DNA from: Tessaracoccus sp. MC1679 | GTDB lineage: Bacteria > Actinomycetota > Actinomycetes > Propionibacteriales > Propionibacteriaceae | Assembly (NCBI RefSeq): GCF_014164775.1 | Contig: NZ_JACJGB010000001.1 | Coordinates: 372,001-436,000 of the forward strand | DNA: 64,000 nucleotides | Reading direction: 5' to 3' | In this document: positions 14,105-23,161 of the stretch, one piece after another | Numbering within the stretch: position 1 is the first letter of the stretch | Layout: the number at the start of each line of letters is the position of its first letter | Translations under genes and position numbers: made by a program | The notes under the pieces: model-generated | What the model was told of the DNA's origin: nothing | The model's input: only the letters and a program-made list of their open reading frames with translations | The model's database searches: none

Positions 14105-15130
14105 ATGGAATCTCTCCTCGCCCTCGTCGCGAACTCCAAGGACGGCACCATCTCCACGCTGCGGCTGGCCGACGGTACCCTCACCCAGGTGGCCACCACG
14201 ATCGTGGCACCCGGGCTGCCGCTGGCTGTGGACCGCGCCCGCGGTCTGGTGTATGCCGGAACCAGCGAGCCCAGGGGCGTCACCGTCCTCCGGCTGGATC
14301 CCTCCGGGTCGCTCACCACGTTGGGCAGCTACCCCGCCCATGGGGCTTCGGTCTACCTGACGCTCTCCTCCGACGGCGGACTCCTGTTCAGCGCCTCCTA
14401 CCACGACCATCTCGGCGAGGCGTGGCGCGTTGCCGAGGACGGCTCTCTCGCCCCCGTCGGGGAGCCCATCCCCCGGCAGAACATGCACAGCGTGCAGCTG
14501 AGCGCTGACGACAGGTTCGCGTACTTCGTCTCCCTGCGGGAGGACCTGGTGGCGCAGTTCGCCGTCGGCGACGACGGTGCGCTCACACCGCTGGATCCCC
14601 CGACGGCGACCGCCCCCGAGGGCTCCGGCCCCAGGCACCTGATCTTCGACGCCGCGCAGACGTCGCTGTACGTCAACACCGAGTACTCAGGGGAGGCGCT
14701 GCGCTACGACCGCGACCCGTCCACCGGCGTGCTGACGGCGGCGGAGGTCGTGACCAACATCCCCACGGATCGCGGCCTGTCGCACAGCCGCTTCGGCGCC
14801 AAGCCCCGCGAGGAGGACCTCATCTGGTGCTCTGACCTGCGGCTCAGCACCGATGGGCGGCGCCTCTTCAGCGCCGAGCGCACGCGCGGCACGATCACGG
14901 CCGTTGATGTCGCGGCGGACGGCACGCTGGGCGCCGCGACCGCGCACTCCGACGTGGTGGCGCAGCCGCGGCACTTCGTCGTGCTCCCCGATGACAGCCT
15001 GCTCGTCGCCTCCGAGATCGACCGGGTGGTCGCGCTCTACCGGCCGGACGCCGACGGCGCGCTGACGGAGATTGCCCGGCACGACGTGGGCCTCGGCGCC
15101 AACTGGATCGAGATCGTCACGGTTGGTTGA
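14105..15130 (+). CDS. Lactonase family protein, seven-bladed beta-propeller
   Basis: A 341-residue cytoplasmic protein of the YbhE/Pgl-type lactonase family, which contains 6-phosphogluconolactonases and related beta-propellers. The recurring blade pattern (AVDRARGLVYAG, TLSSDGGLLFSASYHD, QLSADDRFAYFVS, FDAAQTSLYVNTE, RLSTDGRRLFSAER) covers the whole protein, and GPRHLIFD and QPRHFVVLPDD carry the family's conserved PRH. The substrate is uncertain: 6-phosphogluconolactone is the default. The ATG at 14105 follows GGCGGC. It stands alone, divergent from the LiaF-C-like gene and convergent with the ATP-grasp cassette. Confidence 0.85.
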   Translation: MESLLALVANSKDGTISTLRLADGTLTQVATTIVAPGLPLAVDRARGLVYAGTSEPRGVTVLRLDPSGSLTTLGSYPAHGASVYLTLSSDGGLLFSASYHDHLGEAWRVAEDGSLAPVGEPIPRQNMHSVQLSADDRFAYFVSLREDLVAQFAVGDDGALTPLDPPTATAPEGSGPRHLIFDAAQTSLYVNTEYSGEALRYDRDPSTGVLTAAEVVTNIPTDRGLSHSRFGAKPREEDLIWCSDLRLSTDGRRLFSAERTRGTITAVDVAADGTLGAATAHSDVVAQPRHFVVLPDDSLLVASEIDRVVALYRPDADGALTEIARHDVGLGANWIEIVTVG

Positions 15131-15184
15131 GTTTCTCCGATCGCAGCCCCTGGAGGGTGCCGGGAGCCCTTCTGGCGCAGGACA

Positions 15185-16225
15185 CTAGAGCGTGGCGAGG
15201 TTGACGTTGGTCAGGCCCGAGTGGTGACGCCGGATGTCGAGCTTGCGCTCCAGATCCTGGATGATCGGGATGGCGAAGTTCTCCTCGTACAGGGCCTGGC
15301 AGCTGCCGAGGCCGCCGGGGCTGAAGACGTTGACCTCCATGAGCTTGTCGCCCACGATGTCCAGGCCGACGAGGAACATGCCGTCGGCGACGAGCTTGGG
15401 GCGCACCACGTCCACCATGGCGAGCATCTCGTCGGTCACCTTCACAGACAGCGCCTTGCCGCCGGCGGACATGTTGGAGCGCATGTCCGAGCCGCCGGAC
15501 TTCCGGCGGAAAGCCGCGTACTTCCCGTTGACCATCAGCGGCTTGCCGTTCATCACGAACATGCGAACATCGCCGTTCTTGGCCTCCTCGAGATACTCCT
15601 GGGTCACCACGTACCCGTCTCGGGCAATGGCCTCGATGATCTGGTTCAGGTTGGGCGACTCGTCGGTGTTGACGAGGAAGACCCCGCTGCCGCCGGAGCC
15701 TTGGAGCGGCTTCAGGACCGCCTTGCCGCCCAACTCCTTGACGAACGCGGTGATCTGCGCGTCGTCGCGCGAGATCAGGGTCCGGGGCCGGACCACCTCC
15801 GGGAAGTGCTGGAAGTAGGCCTTGGACAGGGCGTTGGCCAGTGAACCTGGGTCGTTGACCACCAGCACCCCAGTGGACGCGATCAGCTGGCCGAAGGCGA
15901 CGCCGGCGTTGTTGGCCCAGGCGGCGCCCTGCGCGTCGTCGGCGGGATCGCTGCGCAGCATCACGACGTCGAACTCGGAGAGCTTGAGCCGCTCCTCGAC
16001 GTCGGGGCGCTGAACGTCCTCCAGGTACCGCTCCAACGATCGGTAGTTCTTGCCGTCGCCGCCCCGGGCGCGGGCGCTGAGCGAGCCGTCCGGCTCGTAG
16101 GCGAAGTTGCCCATGCCGATCAGCCACGCCTCGTGGCCGAGGTTGGCCGCGTGCATGGCGAGGCGGGTGGTGGTGTAGGTGGGCTTCTCGGTCATGACGT
16201 CGTTGACGACGAATCCGATCTTCAT
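15185..16225 (-). CDS. Glutathione-synthetase-like ATP-grasp ligase
   Basis: A 346-residue ATP-grasp ligase resembling prokaryotic glutathione synthetase (GshB). An N-terminal pre-ATP-grasp domain (MKIGFVVNDVMTEKPTYTT) is followed by the ATP-grasp core with KPLQGSGGSGVFLV, a GDVRMFVMNGKPL strand and the metal-binding segment MEVNVFSPGG. It should join a carboxylate to an amine through an acyl phosphate. True glutathione synthesis is unlikely because no gshA is present and most actinobacteria use mycothiol. AAGGAG precedes the ATG at 16225, which overlaps the upstream stop as ATGA. Last gene of a three-gene overlapping operon with a QEGLA metallopeptidase and an N-formylglutamate amidohydrolase; the context suggests reversible attachment of an amino acid or amide to an unknown acceptor. 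Confidence 0.85.
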   Translation of the reverse strand: MKIGFVVNDVMTEKPTYTTTRLAMHAANLGHEAWLIGMGNFAYEPDGSLSARARGGDGKNYRSLERYLEDVQRPDVEERLKLSEFDVVMLRSDPADDAQGAAWANNAGVAFGQLIASTGVLVVNDPGSLANALSKAYFQHFPEVVRPRTLISRDDAQITAFVKELGGKAVLKPLQGSGGSGVFLVNTDESPNLNQIIEAIARDGYVVTQEYLEEAKNGDVRMFVMNGKPLMVNGKYAAFRRKSGGSDMRSNMSAGGKALSVKVTDEMLAMVDVVRPKLVADGMFLVGLDIVGDKLMEVNVFSPGGLGSCQALYEENFAIPIIQDLERKLDIRRHHSGLTNVNLATL

Positions 16226-17394
16226 GGGGCAACTCCTTGGATGAGGGCGGTGGGGTCTGTGACATGGGAGGCTGCCTCGAGGCGGCCTCGCCCGGCCGGG
16301 TCGTCGAACCAGCGGGGCAGGAGCACGGGAGGGTGTAGGACGCCGCGGGCGGCCAGCTCGTCGACCAGCGGCAGGTCCACGAGCGAGAACTTGCCGAGGA
16401 ACAACGCATCGAGCGAGCCCCCCCGGCGCAGGTGGGCCAGCAGGTCCAGCAGTCCGCGCAGGTAGATGGCGTCCTTGGTGAGGCCCCCCGAGCGGAACAC
16501 CCGCATGACGGTGGTGAAGGCGCCGGCGGGGTGGAACCCGATATCGACGAGGCCCGCCCAGCATTCGCGGAACGAGGAGCCGCCCAGCATCCGGTGCACG
16601 GTTACGACGCGGCCGGCGAGCTGCCGCATCCTCGACGCCGTCAGCTCTCCGCAGGCCACCTCCGCCAGCACCGCCAGGCCCTCCTGTGTCTCGTCGTAGC
16701 CCGCGAGCCCGGTGCCCAGCACCTGGAGCGGCTGGTGGGACCCGTTGACCTGCGTGACCAGGTGCGTGCCCACCTCGTGCTGGATGAGGGCCGTGGCGCG
16801 TTCGGCCGCCACCGACGACTCAGGCCCGATGAGCAGCAGGTTGCCCGACACCATGACGCCGGTGGAGTCCGGGCGGATCTCGGCGTGGATATCGACGTCG
16901 GGCTCCAGGGAGCGGTAGTAGTCGATCTCCTCGCGGGCCAGGTCAAGGAACTCCTCGGGTGTGAGCCGGTCCCCGCCCCAGGACTGTGGCTCGACGCGGG
17001 CCAGCACGGACTCGGCGGCGGAGAGCAGGTCGGGGTGCACCCCGCCGTAGAGTTCGACGCTCAGCTGGCGGAAGTCGGCCGAGTCCCGGGCGCGCAGCAT
17101 GGCGAGCTGCAGGCCCAGCTCGCGCTTCTTCCCGCCCAGCAACGCCGCGACACTCCCGTCCCGGACGGCTCCGACGTCGATCCGCTCCAGCACGTTCTGC
17201 AGCACCTCGGGGTCCGTCTCCAGCTCCCGGTAGGTGAACGACGGCTCGTCGAGGTCGCCGGCCAGGAACGCGTCCTTCACGTCGTCGGCGTCGACGGGGG
17301 TGACGTCCAGCACGAACCGGAAGCTCTGCCCGAGCTGGGACAGCTGGTGGTCGATGGCGCGGTCGATCACCGCCAAGGGGCTGGCCTCAGGCAT
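16222..17394 (-). CDS. QEGLA-motif (DUF1704, MATCAP-like) metallopeptidase
   Basis: A 390-residue protein of the family annotated as flavohemoglobin expression-modulating QEGLA motif protein (DUF1704). The zinc motif HEVGTH is at 206-211 and TQEGL at 236-240, with Glu238 the likely third ligand. Eukaryotic relatives (MATCAP) are carboxypeptidases that remove the C-terminal tyrosine of tubulin, so a role removing terminal amino acids is inferred here. The annotation tied to flavohemoglobin has little functional support. The ATG at 17394 overlaps the upstream amidohydrolase by 8 bases and its stop overlaps the ATP-grasp start by 4, so the three products are probably made in step. Confidence 0.87.
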   Translation of the reverse strand: MPEASPLAVIDRAIDHQLSQLGQSFRFVLDVTPVDADDVKDAFLAGDLDEPSFTYRELETDPEVLQNVLERIDVGAVRDGSVAALLGGKKRELGLQLAMLRARDSADFRQLSVELYGGVHPDLLSAAESVLARVEPQSWGGDRLTPEEFLDLAREEIDYYRSLEPDVDIHAEIRPDSTGVMVSGNLLLIGPESSVAAERATALIQHEVGTHLVTQVNGSHQPLQVLGTGLAGYDETQEGLAVLAEVACGELTASRMRQLAGRVVTVHRMLGGSSFRECWAGLVDIGFHPAGAFTTVMRVFRSGGLTKDAIYLRGLLDLLAHLRRGGSLDALFLGKFSLVDLPLVDELAARGVLHPPVLLPRWFDDPAGRGRLEAASHVTDPTALIQGVAP

Positions 17395-18151
17395 CGGGCA
17401 GCGCCTGCAGAACGGGCTCCATGGTGCGCCCGAGGGCCTCGGCGAGGAACTCGATCCGCGCTTGGTCGGGCTCTCCGGTCCACTCGTCCATGAACGTCTT
17501 CTTGAACTCGATCGCCAGCACACACCCCACCCCCGGGTAGCGCTCGTGGACCCACCAGGCCAGGTTCTGGCCCTTGAACTTCACGTTCTCCCGGATGTCG
17601 AAGCCCTGCGCCTGCATCGAGCCGCGGAACGCCTCCACCACAGGAGAGAAGCGGTCCAGGTCCACGCTGCCGGTGCCGAGGTTGACCTCGGGGTTCTCCT
17701 CCCAGGGCTCGGCGTCGGCGTCCTCGCCGTGGCGTCGATGGTTGTAGGAGTGGACGTCGTAGAGCACGAACGGCCCGCGCGCGGCCACCTCGTCGAGCCG
17801 CTCCCCCAGCGCCTCGAAGAAGCCGTCGTAGACCTCCAGCGATCTGGCCACCACATCGTCGGGCAGCGGATCGAGCGACCACATGTGCAGGCCCCACGCG
17901 TCCTCGGGGCGGCGGTAGACGGTCTTGTCGCGCACGCGGTTGAGGTCGGTCTCGAAGCGGGAGCGGTTGACCCGGACCCGTGCCGGGGCGCGCGACGCGA
18001 TCCGGTCCGTGAACGGGTCCTCCTCGCGCAACCTGTCTTCCTCGCTGAGGATCGACAGCTCGGCGATCTCGGGGCGCAGGTCATGGCCGGCGTGGATCGA
18101 GGTGGCGATGAGCTGCCCCGACCAGTCTCCAACGAACTCGTAGGCGTCCAT
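17387..18151 (-). CDS. N-formylglutamate amidohydrolase family protein
   Basis: A 254-residue zinc hydrolase of the N-formylglutamate deformylase (HutG-type FGase) family. Family marks are ATSIHAGHD near the start, VYRRPEDAWGLHMW, and the metal-site VLYDVHSYNHRR. Classic FGases end histidine degradation, but no hut genes are near; co-location with an ATP-grasp ligase and a QEGLA peptidase points to a deacylation or amide hydrolysis step in a separate pathway. The ATG at 18151 is preferred over an in-frame TTG two codons upstream. First gene of the cassette. Confidence 0.87.
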   Translation of the reverse strand: MDAYEFVGDWSGQLIATSIHAGHDLRPEIAELSILSEEDRLREEDPFTDRIASRAPARVRVNRSRFETDLNRVRDKTVYRRPEDAWGLHMWSLDPLPDDVVARSLEVYDGFFEALGERLDEVAARGPFVLYDVHSYNHRRHGEDADAEPWEENPEVNLGTGSVDLDRFSPVVEAFRGSMQAQGFDIRENVKFKGQNLAWWVHERYPGVGCVLAIEFKKTFMDEWTGEPDQARIEFLAEALGRTMEPVLQALPDA

Positions 18152-18188
18152 GGCCAACTCTTACCCTAGGAAGGCCCGGCTCAAACCC

Positions 18189-19616
18189 CTAGCGCGAAAC
18201 CGACCTCTCCTCGATCAGCGCCCGGAGCGCATCCGGGCTGCACGGGAGGTCGACCACGTGGCGGGGCAGATCCTCGATCCCCTCGAACCGCGGCGGCCGC
18301 GGCGGCACCATCCCGGTGGCCTCGACGATGGTGTCGGCGAACTTCACCGGCAGCGCCGTCTCCAGCACCACGATCCTGCCCTCGACGCCCGATCCGCCGG
18401 CCACGTGGACCGCGTCGGCGGTGTGCGGGTCGATCATCACCTTGTCGGCGGCGTACACCCGCCTGATCTCGGCCAGCCGGTCCTCGTGCGTCGAGGTGCC
18501 CGCCACGAACCCGTATCGCCCCAGCTGGCCCAGGAACTGGGGCGCGGCAGACAGGTCGAACGCGCCGTCGGCCAGATCGTCGACGAACAGGGCGCGCAGG
18601 CGGGCGGCGTCGCGGCCGAGCAGATCGAACACGAAGCGCTCGAAGTTGGAGGCCTTCGAAATGTCCATCGACGGCGACGACGTGGCCAGCGTCTCCGCGG
18701 ACCCACGCACCCGGTACCGCCCGGTGCGGAAGAACTCCTCCAGCACGTTGTTCTCGTTGGTGGCCAGGATGAGCCGGTGAATGGGCAGGCCCATCTCGCG
18801 GGCGATGTGCCCGGCCGCGATGTTGCCGAAGTTGCCCGACGGCACCGCGAAACTGATCGGCTCGTCCCCTGGGAGCTGCAGCCAGGCCGCGAAGTAGTAG
18901 ACCACCTGCGCCATCAGGCGGGCCCAGTTGATGGAGTTGACGGCGCCGAGCCGGTGGCGGGCCTTGAAGGCGGCGTCGTTGTTGAGCTCCTTGACCAGGT
19001 CCTGGCAGTCGTCGAAGACGCCGTCGACGGCGATGTTGACGATTGCGGGGTCGTCGATGGAGAACATCTGCGCCTGCTGGAACGGCGTCATCCGACCACG
19101 CGGGGACAGCATGAACACCTGCACCCGCGGCTTCCCGAGGAGGGCGTACTCCGCCGAGGAGCCGGTGTCACCGCTGGTGGCGCCGAGGATGGTGATGGTC
19201 TCGCCGCGACGCTCCAGCTCGTAGGCGAACAGCTCTCCCAGCAGCTGCATGGCCATGTCCTTGAACGCCACCGACGGCCCGTTGCTGAGGTGGGCCAGCC
19301 ACAGCCCGTCGCTCAGCCGGGTGACCGGCACGACGGCGGGGTCAAGGAACTTCGCCGGCTCGTAGGCCCGCTCGACGATGCCGCGAAGATCGGCCTCCGG
19401 GATGTCGTCGACGAAGAGCCGCACGATCTCGAACGCCAGCGCTGCATAGCCTCTCTCGGCCAGCAGCGTGCGCCACTGGGCCAGGGTGTCCCGCGACACC
19501 GTCGGGTAGCTCTCCGGCAGGTACAGCCCCCCGTCGGCGGCCAGGCCCTCGAGCAGGATGTCGCTGAACCGCTTGCCGGGCAGGCCTGCAGTGTCGCGGG
19601 TGGAGACGTAACGCAT
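18189..19616 (-). CDS. thrC: Threonine synthase
   Basis: PLP enzyme converting O-phosphohomoserine to threonine. The 475-residue length and the N-terminal MRYVSTRDTA and GLAADGGLYLPE segments fit the longer threonine synthase class. Lys119 in SNGPSVAFKDMAMQ is the PLP lysine; ATSGDTGSSAEY and AVPSGNFGNIAAG bind phosphate and substrate. The start at 19616 gives the usual MRYVSTR terminus; another ATG lies three codons upstream, and neither has a strong ribosome site. Stands alone, while lysC of the same pathway lies 20 kb away. Confidence 0.95.
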   Translation of the reverse strand: MRYVSTRDTAGLPGKRFSDILLEGLAADGGLYLPESYPTVSRDTLAQWRTLLAERGYAALAFEIVRLFVDDIPEADLRGIVERAYEPAKFLDPAVVPVTRLSDGLWLAHLSNGPSVAFKDMAMQLLGELFAYELERRGETITILGATSGDTGSSAEYALLGKPRVQVFMLSPRGRMTPFQQAQMFSIDDPAIVNIAVDGVFDDCQDLVKELNNDAAFKARHRLGAVNSINWARLMAQVVYYFAAWLQLPGDEPISFAVPSGNFGNIAAGHIAREMGLPIHRLILATNENNVLEEFFRTGRYRVRGSAETLATSSPSMDISKASNFERFVFDLLGRDAARLRALFVDDLADGAFDLSAAPQFLGQLGRYGFVAGTSTHEDRLAEIRRVYAADKVMIDPHTADAVHVAGGSGVEGRIVVLETALPVKFADTIVEATGMVPPRPPRFEGIEDLPRHVVDLPCSPDALRALIEERSVSR

Positions 19617-19647
19617 GGGCGCCATGCTACCGAGCCGCTGGTCTTCG

Positions 19648-20523
19648 CTAGTTCTTGATGTCGCGGCGTTCGAAGACCGGAAGGGTGACGGCCGCTGCCA
19701 CCGCGGTGACGACGAGGTGGTAGACCACCGCCTCGCCGCGACCGATCTCGTACAGCCGCTGCCCGTGTGCGCCGTGTCCGAGGACGACACCGTCCAGCAG
19801 CGCTATGCCCTGCTGGGTGGGGAGCAGATGGGGCAGCCAGGCCGCGGCCTTGGTTTCGGACAGGATCAGCTGCGCCAAGATGTCGGCCACGAAGACGCCG
19901 ACCACCAGCACTCCGGCACCCGAGGCTCCGCCGAGGAGCACCGTGAGCAGTGCCCCCAGGACGCCCAGGATGGCCCCGTAGAAGCCGGCGGACAGCACCA
20001 GCGCGAGCAGGCTGGTGGTGGCGTCGAGGGCAGCGTATCCATGCATCGCCACGAACCAGACCGCCGACACCACGGTGCTGGTGACCATCGCTGTGGCCAT
20101 CAGGGCGGCGCCAAGCAGTCCGGCGACCGCGGCACGGGCCACGACCAGAACCGATCGACGGGGCGTGAAGGTGAGCTGGGTTCCGATGGCCCCGGACCGC
20201 AGATCGGAGCTCACCGACAGCATCACGATCAGCAGCGCGAGAGCGCCCATCATCATCGCGTACGGCATGAGGCCGGAGTTGACGACGTCGCTGAACGTCC
20301 ACGGGGTGCGCAGGTAGTCGGAGACCCTGCAGTCCGGGCACTGCTCGGCCGGGATGGTGGCGAAGATCTCCGCCGCCTCGTCGTGGTCCGCGCCGGTCAG
20401 GGGACGCGCGCCCTCCATCCACAGCACCGGCACCATGAGGCTCATCAGCAGGACCCCGACCAGGCTCCACCTGGTGCGGCGCCTGTAGCGCAGCCGCGAC
20501 AGTTCGGCTCTCAGCAGGTTCAT
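19648..20523 (-). CDS. ABC transporter permease (ABC-2 type)
   Basis: A 291-residue membrane protein with a short cytoplasmic N-terminus (LLRAELSRLRYRRRTRW) and about six hydrophobic segments, as in ABC-2 type permeases coded beside an ATPase. An extracytoplasmic loop after the first segment contains CPDC, a possible disulfide or metal pair. The ATG at 20523 overlaps the ATPase stop (ATGA). Substrate unknown. Confidence 0.85.
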   Translation of the reverse strand: MNLLRAELSRLRYRRRTRWSLVGVLLMSLMVPVLWMEGARPLTGADHDEAAEIFATIPAEQCPDCRVSDYLRTPWTFSDVVNSGLMPYAMMMGALALLIVMLSVSSDLRSGAIGTQLTFTPRRSVLVVARAAVAGLLGAALMATAMVTSTVVSAVWFVAMHGYAALDATTSLLALVLSAGFYGAILGVLGALLTVLLGGASGAGVLVVGVFVADILAQLILSETKAAAWLPHLLPTQQGIALLDGVVLGHGAHGQRLYEIGRGEAVVYHLVVTAVAAAVTLPVFERRDIKN

Positions 20524-21494
20524 GCGACCTCCCGACGACGGCTCTGGGAGCCGACGAGATCCGCGCCGGAGGTGAGATCCAGGAAGACCCGTTCGAGGCT
20601 CTGCCGATCCAGCGAGAGGTGATCGGGCCAGAGGTCCGCGCGGCCGAGTTGGCGGGCGATCTCGGCAGGGTCCGGCGCAGCATCGTCGCGGCCGAGCACC
20701 CGCAGACCGCCCTCGGCGGGCTCCACCCGCCACCCGCCGCGCCGCAGCACCTCGGCAGCCTCGACGGGGCGGTCGATGCCGAGCCGGACGTGCGGCGCCG
20801 CGCCGGCGAGGAACTGGTCCATCGGCCCCTCCGCCACCACCCGGCCCTGCGCGATGATCGACACCGAATCCGCGATCTGTTCGATCTCGGAGAGGATGTG
20901 CGAGGCCACCAGCACTGTGATGCCGGCGTCGGCGAGGTCGCGCATGGTGGCACGGATGTCGCGGATGCCGACGGGGTCCAGCCCGTTGGTGGGCTCGTCG
21001 AAGATGAGCAGCTCGGGGCGCTTGAGGAGGGTGGCTGCGATGGCGAGCCGCTGCTTCATGCCGAGGGAGTAGGTGGTGAAATCCAGCTCCGCGTCCGCCG
21101 CCAGGCCCACCTCGAGCAGCACCTCGGTGACCCGTCGGCGGCTGACGCCGATGGAGTCCGCCAGCACGTCGAGGTTGTGCCGCCCGCTCATCCGCGGCGC
21201 GAACTTCGGCGATTCGACGATGGCGCCCACCCGTCCGATCACCGCGGGCAGGTCTCGGGGCACGTCGTGCCCGAGGAGCGTGACGGTGCCCGCCTGCGCC
21301 CTGACGAGGCCGAGCAGGATGCGGAGAGAGGTGGTCTTGCCGGACCCGTTGGGGCCGAGCAGTCCGTGGACGCCGCCGCGGGGCACGTGAAGGTCCAGCC
21401 CGGCGAGGACCGGGTGCCTGCCGTAGCGCTTCACCAGGCCGGTGGCCTCGACGGCCCACTCAGTGCCGCCGTCGGGCCAGGAGATCTCTGACAT
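20520..21494 (-). CDS. ABC transporter ATP-binding protein
   Basis: A 324-residue ABC ATPase of the drug/lantibiotic-export-like class. Walker A GPNGSGKTT, signature YSLGMKQRLAIA, Walker B LLIFDEPTNGLD and the H-loop ASHIL are intact. The degenerate signature (SLGMKQR) is typical of the BcrA/CcmA-like group paired with ABC-2 permeases. About 80 C-terminal residues form an extra domain. The ATG at 21494 is followed four codons later by WPDGGTEW. Translationally coupled to the permease downstream. Confidence 0.92.
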   Translation of the reverse strand: MSEISWPDGGTEWAVEATGLVKRYGRHPVLAGLDLHVPRGGVHGLLGPNGSGKTTSLRILLGLVRAQAGTVTLLGHDVPRDLPAVIGRVGAIVESPKFAPRMSGRHNLDVLADSIGVSRRRVTEVLLEVGLAADAELDFTTYSLGMKQRLAIAATLLKRPELLIFDEPTNGLDPVGIRDIRATMRDLADAGITVLVASHILSEIEQIADSVSIIAQGRVVAEGPMDQFLAGAAPHVRLGIDRPVEAAEVLRRGGWRVEPAEGGLRVLGRDDAAPDPAEIARQLGRADLWPDHLSLDRQSLERVFLDLTSGADLVGSQSRRREVA

Positions 21495-21553
21495 AGGACA
21501 CGACGGTAGTGCGGATGGCCGCTGCCGCCATCCCCCCGTGGTCTCCGTCCGGG

Positions 21554-23017
21554 TCAACGAAGCGAGGACCGCGGGGGCAGCGGGGAGACGCCCCGCCGCG
21601 ACATCTCGCTCCACAGCCACCACAGCGGCACCGCGAGCAGAGGCATGGCGATGAGCGGCGCCACCAGCGTCTGCAACGCCGGCAGCAGGGTGAACCCGAC
21701 CACCACCACCAGCCACGCCCGGTCCCAGCGTGGACCCGCGAGCCAGAACACGTAGAGCGGCAGCAGCATGGTCAGATACCAGGGCTGCAGCGCGGGCCCG
21801 AGCACGCAGAAGGCCGCCAAGACGGCCAGCATGAACGCCCAGGGGCGCCTGGGGTCGTCGCCGCGGGGGCCGATCCTGACCCACAACGCGACGAAGGCCG
21901 CCAGCAGCAGCACCGTCGACACGGTGGTGACGGCCGGGTTGACCACGTCGTCCGGCAGCGGGTAGCGCAGCGCCTCGGCCAGCCAGGACAGGGGGGCGTT
22001 GCTCATGGCCCCGATCGGGTTGCCGGCGGTGGGGTTGCCCCAGCCGAATCCGAACCGCAGCGACACCAGCGCGAACACCGCGATCGTCACGGCGCCGGGC
22101 ACCGCCGCGACCACGGCGAGCCTCCACCAGCCCGCCGTCGGGCTTGGGGCTGGGGCTGCGCCGTCGCGAGTCGGGGGCGCAAGCCCGTGCGGGAAGCGGG
22201 CCGCCCACCCGACGGCGACCACCCCGAGCCCGTACAGCGCCGCCGTCTGTTTCACGCCCATGGCGAGCCCCAGCAGCACACCGGCGACGAGGACTCCTCG
22301 CCACCCGCGCCACCCCAGGTCCGTGACGGCCAGGACGGCGGCGACGGCGAGGGTGACCATGACTGCGTCGTTGTGCACCCCGCCGATCCACTGCACGAGC
22401 ATGATCGGGTTGAGCACGCCCGCCCACAGCGCGAGGCCCTCGTCGACGCCGAACCGCCTTGCCAGCCGTCGCACCACCCAGGCGAGGCCGATGAGGGCCA
22501 GCACGTTGGGCACCCTGAGCGCCACCGTCGTCCAGAAGAGGTCGCTGCCGGTCAGCCGCGCGATCATCCCGAACAGCTCCAGCGACAGCGCCGGGTACAC
22601 GGCGGTGGTCTTATGCCAGTGAACGCCCACCAGCAGCCCGGGCAGGCCGGCCTCCCCCAGGGGGGTGGTGTAGGGGTCCAGACCGCGCGCCACCATCCAG
22701 CCCTGCGCGGCGTAGGCGTACGCGTCGCGGGAATACATGGGCAGGGCGAACATCATGGGCGCGGACCAGATGGCCGCCGCCACCAGGGGATGCCGCCACA
22801 AGGGGCCAAGCTGCCACCAGGCCAGCACGAGGACGCTCAGCGCGGGCAGGGACACCAGGGGCCGCCACCAGCTGTCGCCGCGCTCCAACAATCCGGGCGC
22901 ATCAGCGAATTGGGCCCCGACAAGGATCAACACCGCCAGCAGGCCCGCCGTGATCCACCACCACGGGTGCACTGGCCGGCCGTGTGGTGTGGGTCTGAGC
23001 CAGGCGGCCAACGTCAC
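21554..23017 (-). CDS. Polyprenol-phosphomannose-dependent mannosyltransferase (MptA/MptB-like)
   Basis: A 487-residue polytopic GT-C glycosyltransferase. The first extracytoplasmic loop has the acidic catalytic-type motif YSRDAYAYAAQG, and about 12 hydrophobic segments follow, with NPIMLVQWIGGVHND in the middle, as in MptB-type alpha-1,6-mannosyltransferases that build lipomannan and related lipoglycans. The GTG at 23017 follows GGAGGGCCCCCGC, a good ribosome site. It stands divergent from ndh. The precise acceptor is inferred from the family. Confidence 0.8.
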   Translation of the reverse strand: MTLAAWLRPTPHGRPVHPWWWITAGLLAVLILVGAQFADAPGLLERGDSWWRPLVSLPALSVLVLAWWQLGPLWRHPLVAAAIWSAPMMFALPMYSRDAYAYAAQGWMVARGLDPYTTPLGEAGLPGLLVGVHWHKTTAVYPALSLELFGMIARLTGSDLFWTTVALRVPNVLALIGLAWVVRRLARRFGVDEGLALWAGVLNPIMLVQWIGGVHNDAVMVTLAVAAVLAVTDLGWRGWRGVLVAGVLLGLAMGVKQTAALYGLGVVAVGWAARFPHGLAPPTRDGAAPAPSPTAGWWRLAVVAAVPGAVTIAVFALVSLRFGFGWGNPTAGNPIGAMSNAPLSWLAEALRYPLPDDVVNPAVTTVSTVLLLAAFVALWVRIGPRGDDPRRPWAFMLAVLAAFCVLGPALQPWYLTMLLPLYVFWLAGPRWDRAWLVVVVGFTLLPALQTLVAPLIAMPLLAVPLWWLWSEMSRRGVSPLPPRSSLR

Positions 23018-23161
23018 GCGGGGGCCCTCCTCCTCGGTCCAGGACGGTTCAGCCTACCCCGGCCGCGATCCGCGACAGTGCGGTGCCCCGCCTGCGGGCG
23101 GTTACCCTTTCTGAATGAACGACACGGCCGGCACCCTCCCCCAAGACCCCGAGGCGGCAGC

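Noticed and set aside
15185-16225. Calling the ATP-grasp gene a true glutathione synthetase
   Set aside because: Only family-level similarity; no gshA and the operon context points to another substrate.
21509-23161. Long plus-strand frame leading into ndh
   Set aside because: It is antisense to the mannosyltransferase gene; the ndh product begins at 23162 with the FAD motif.
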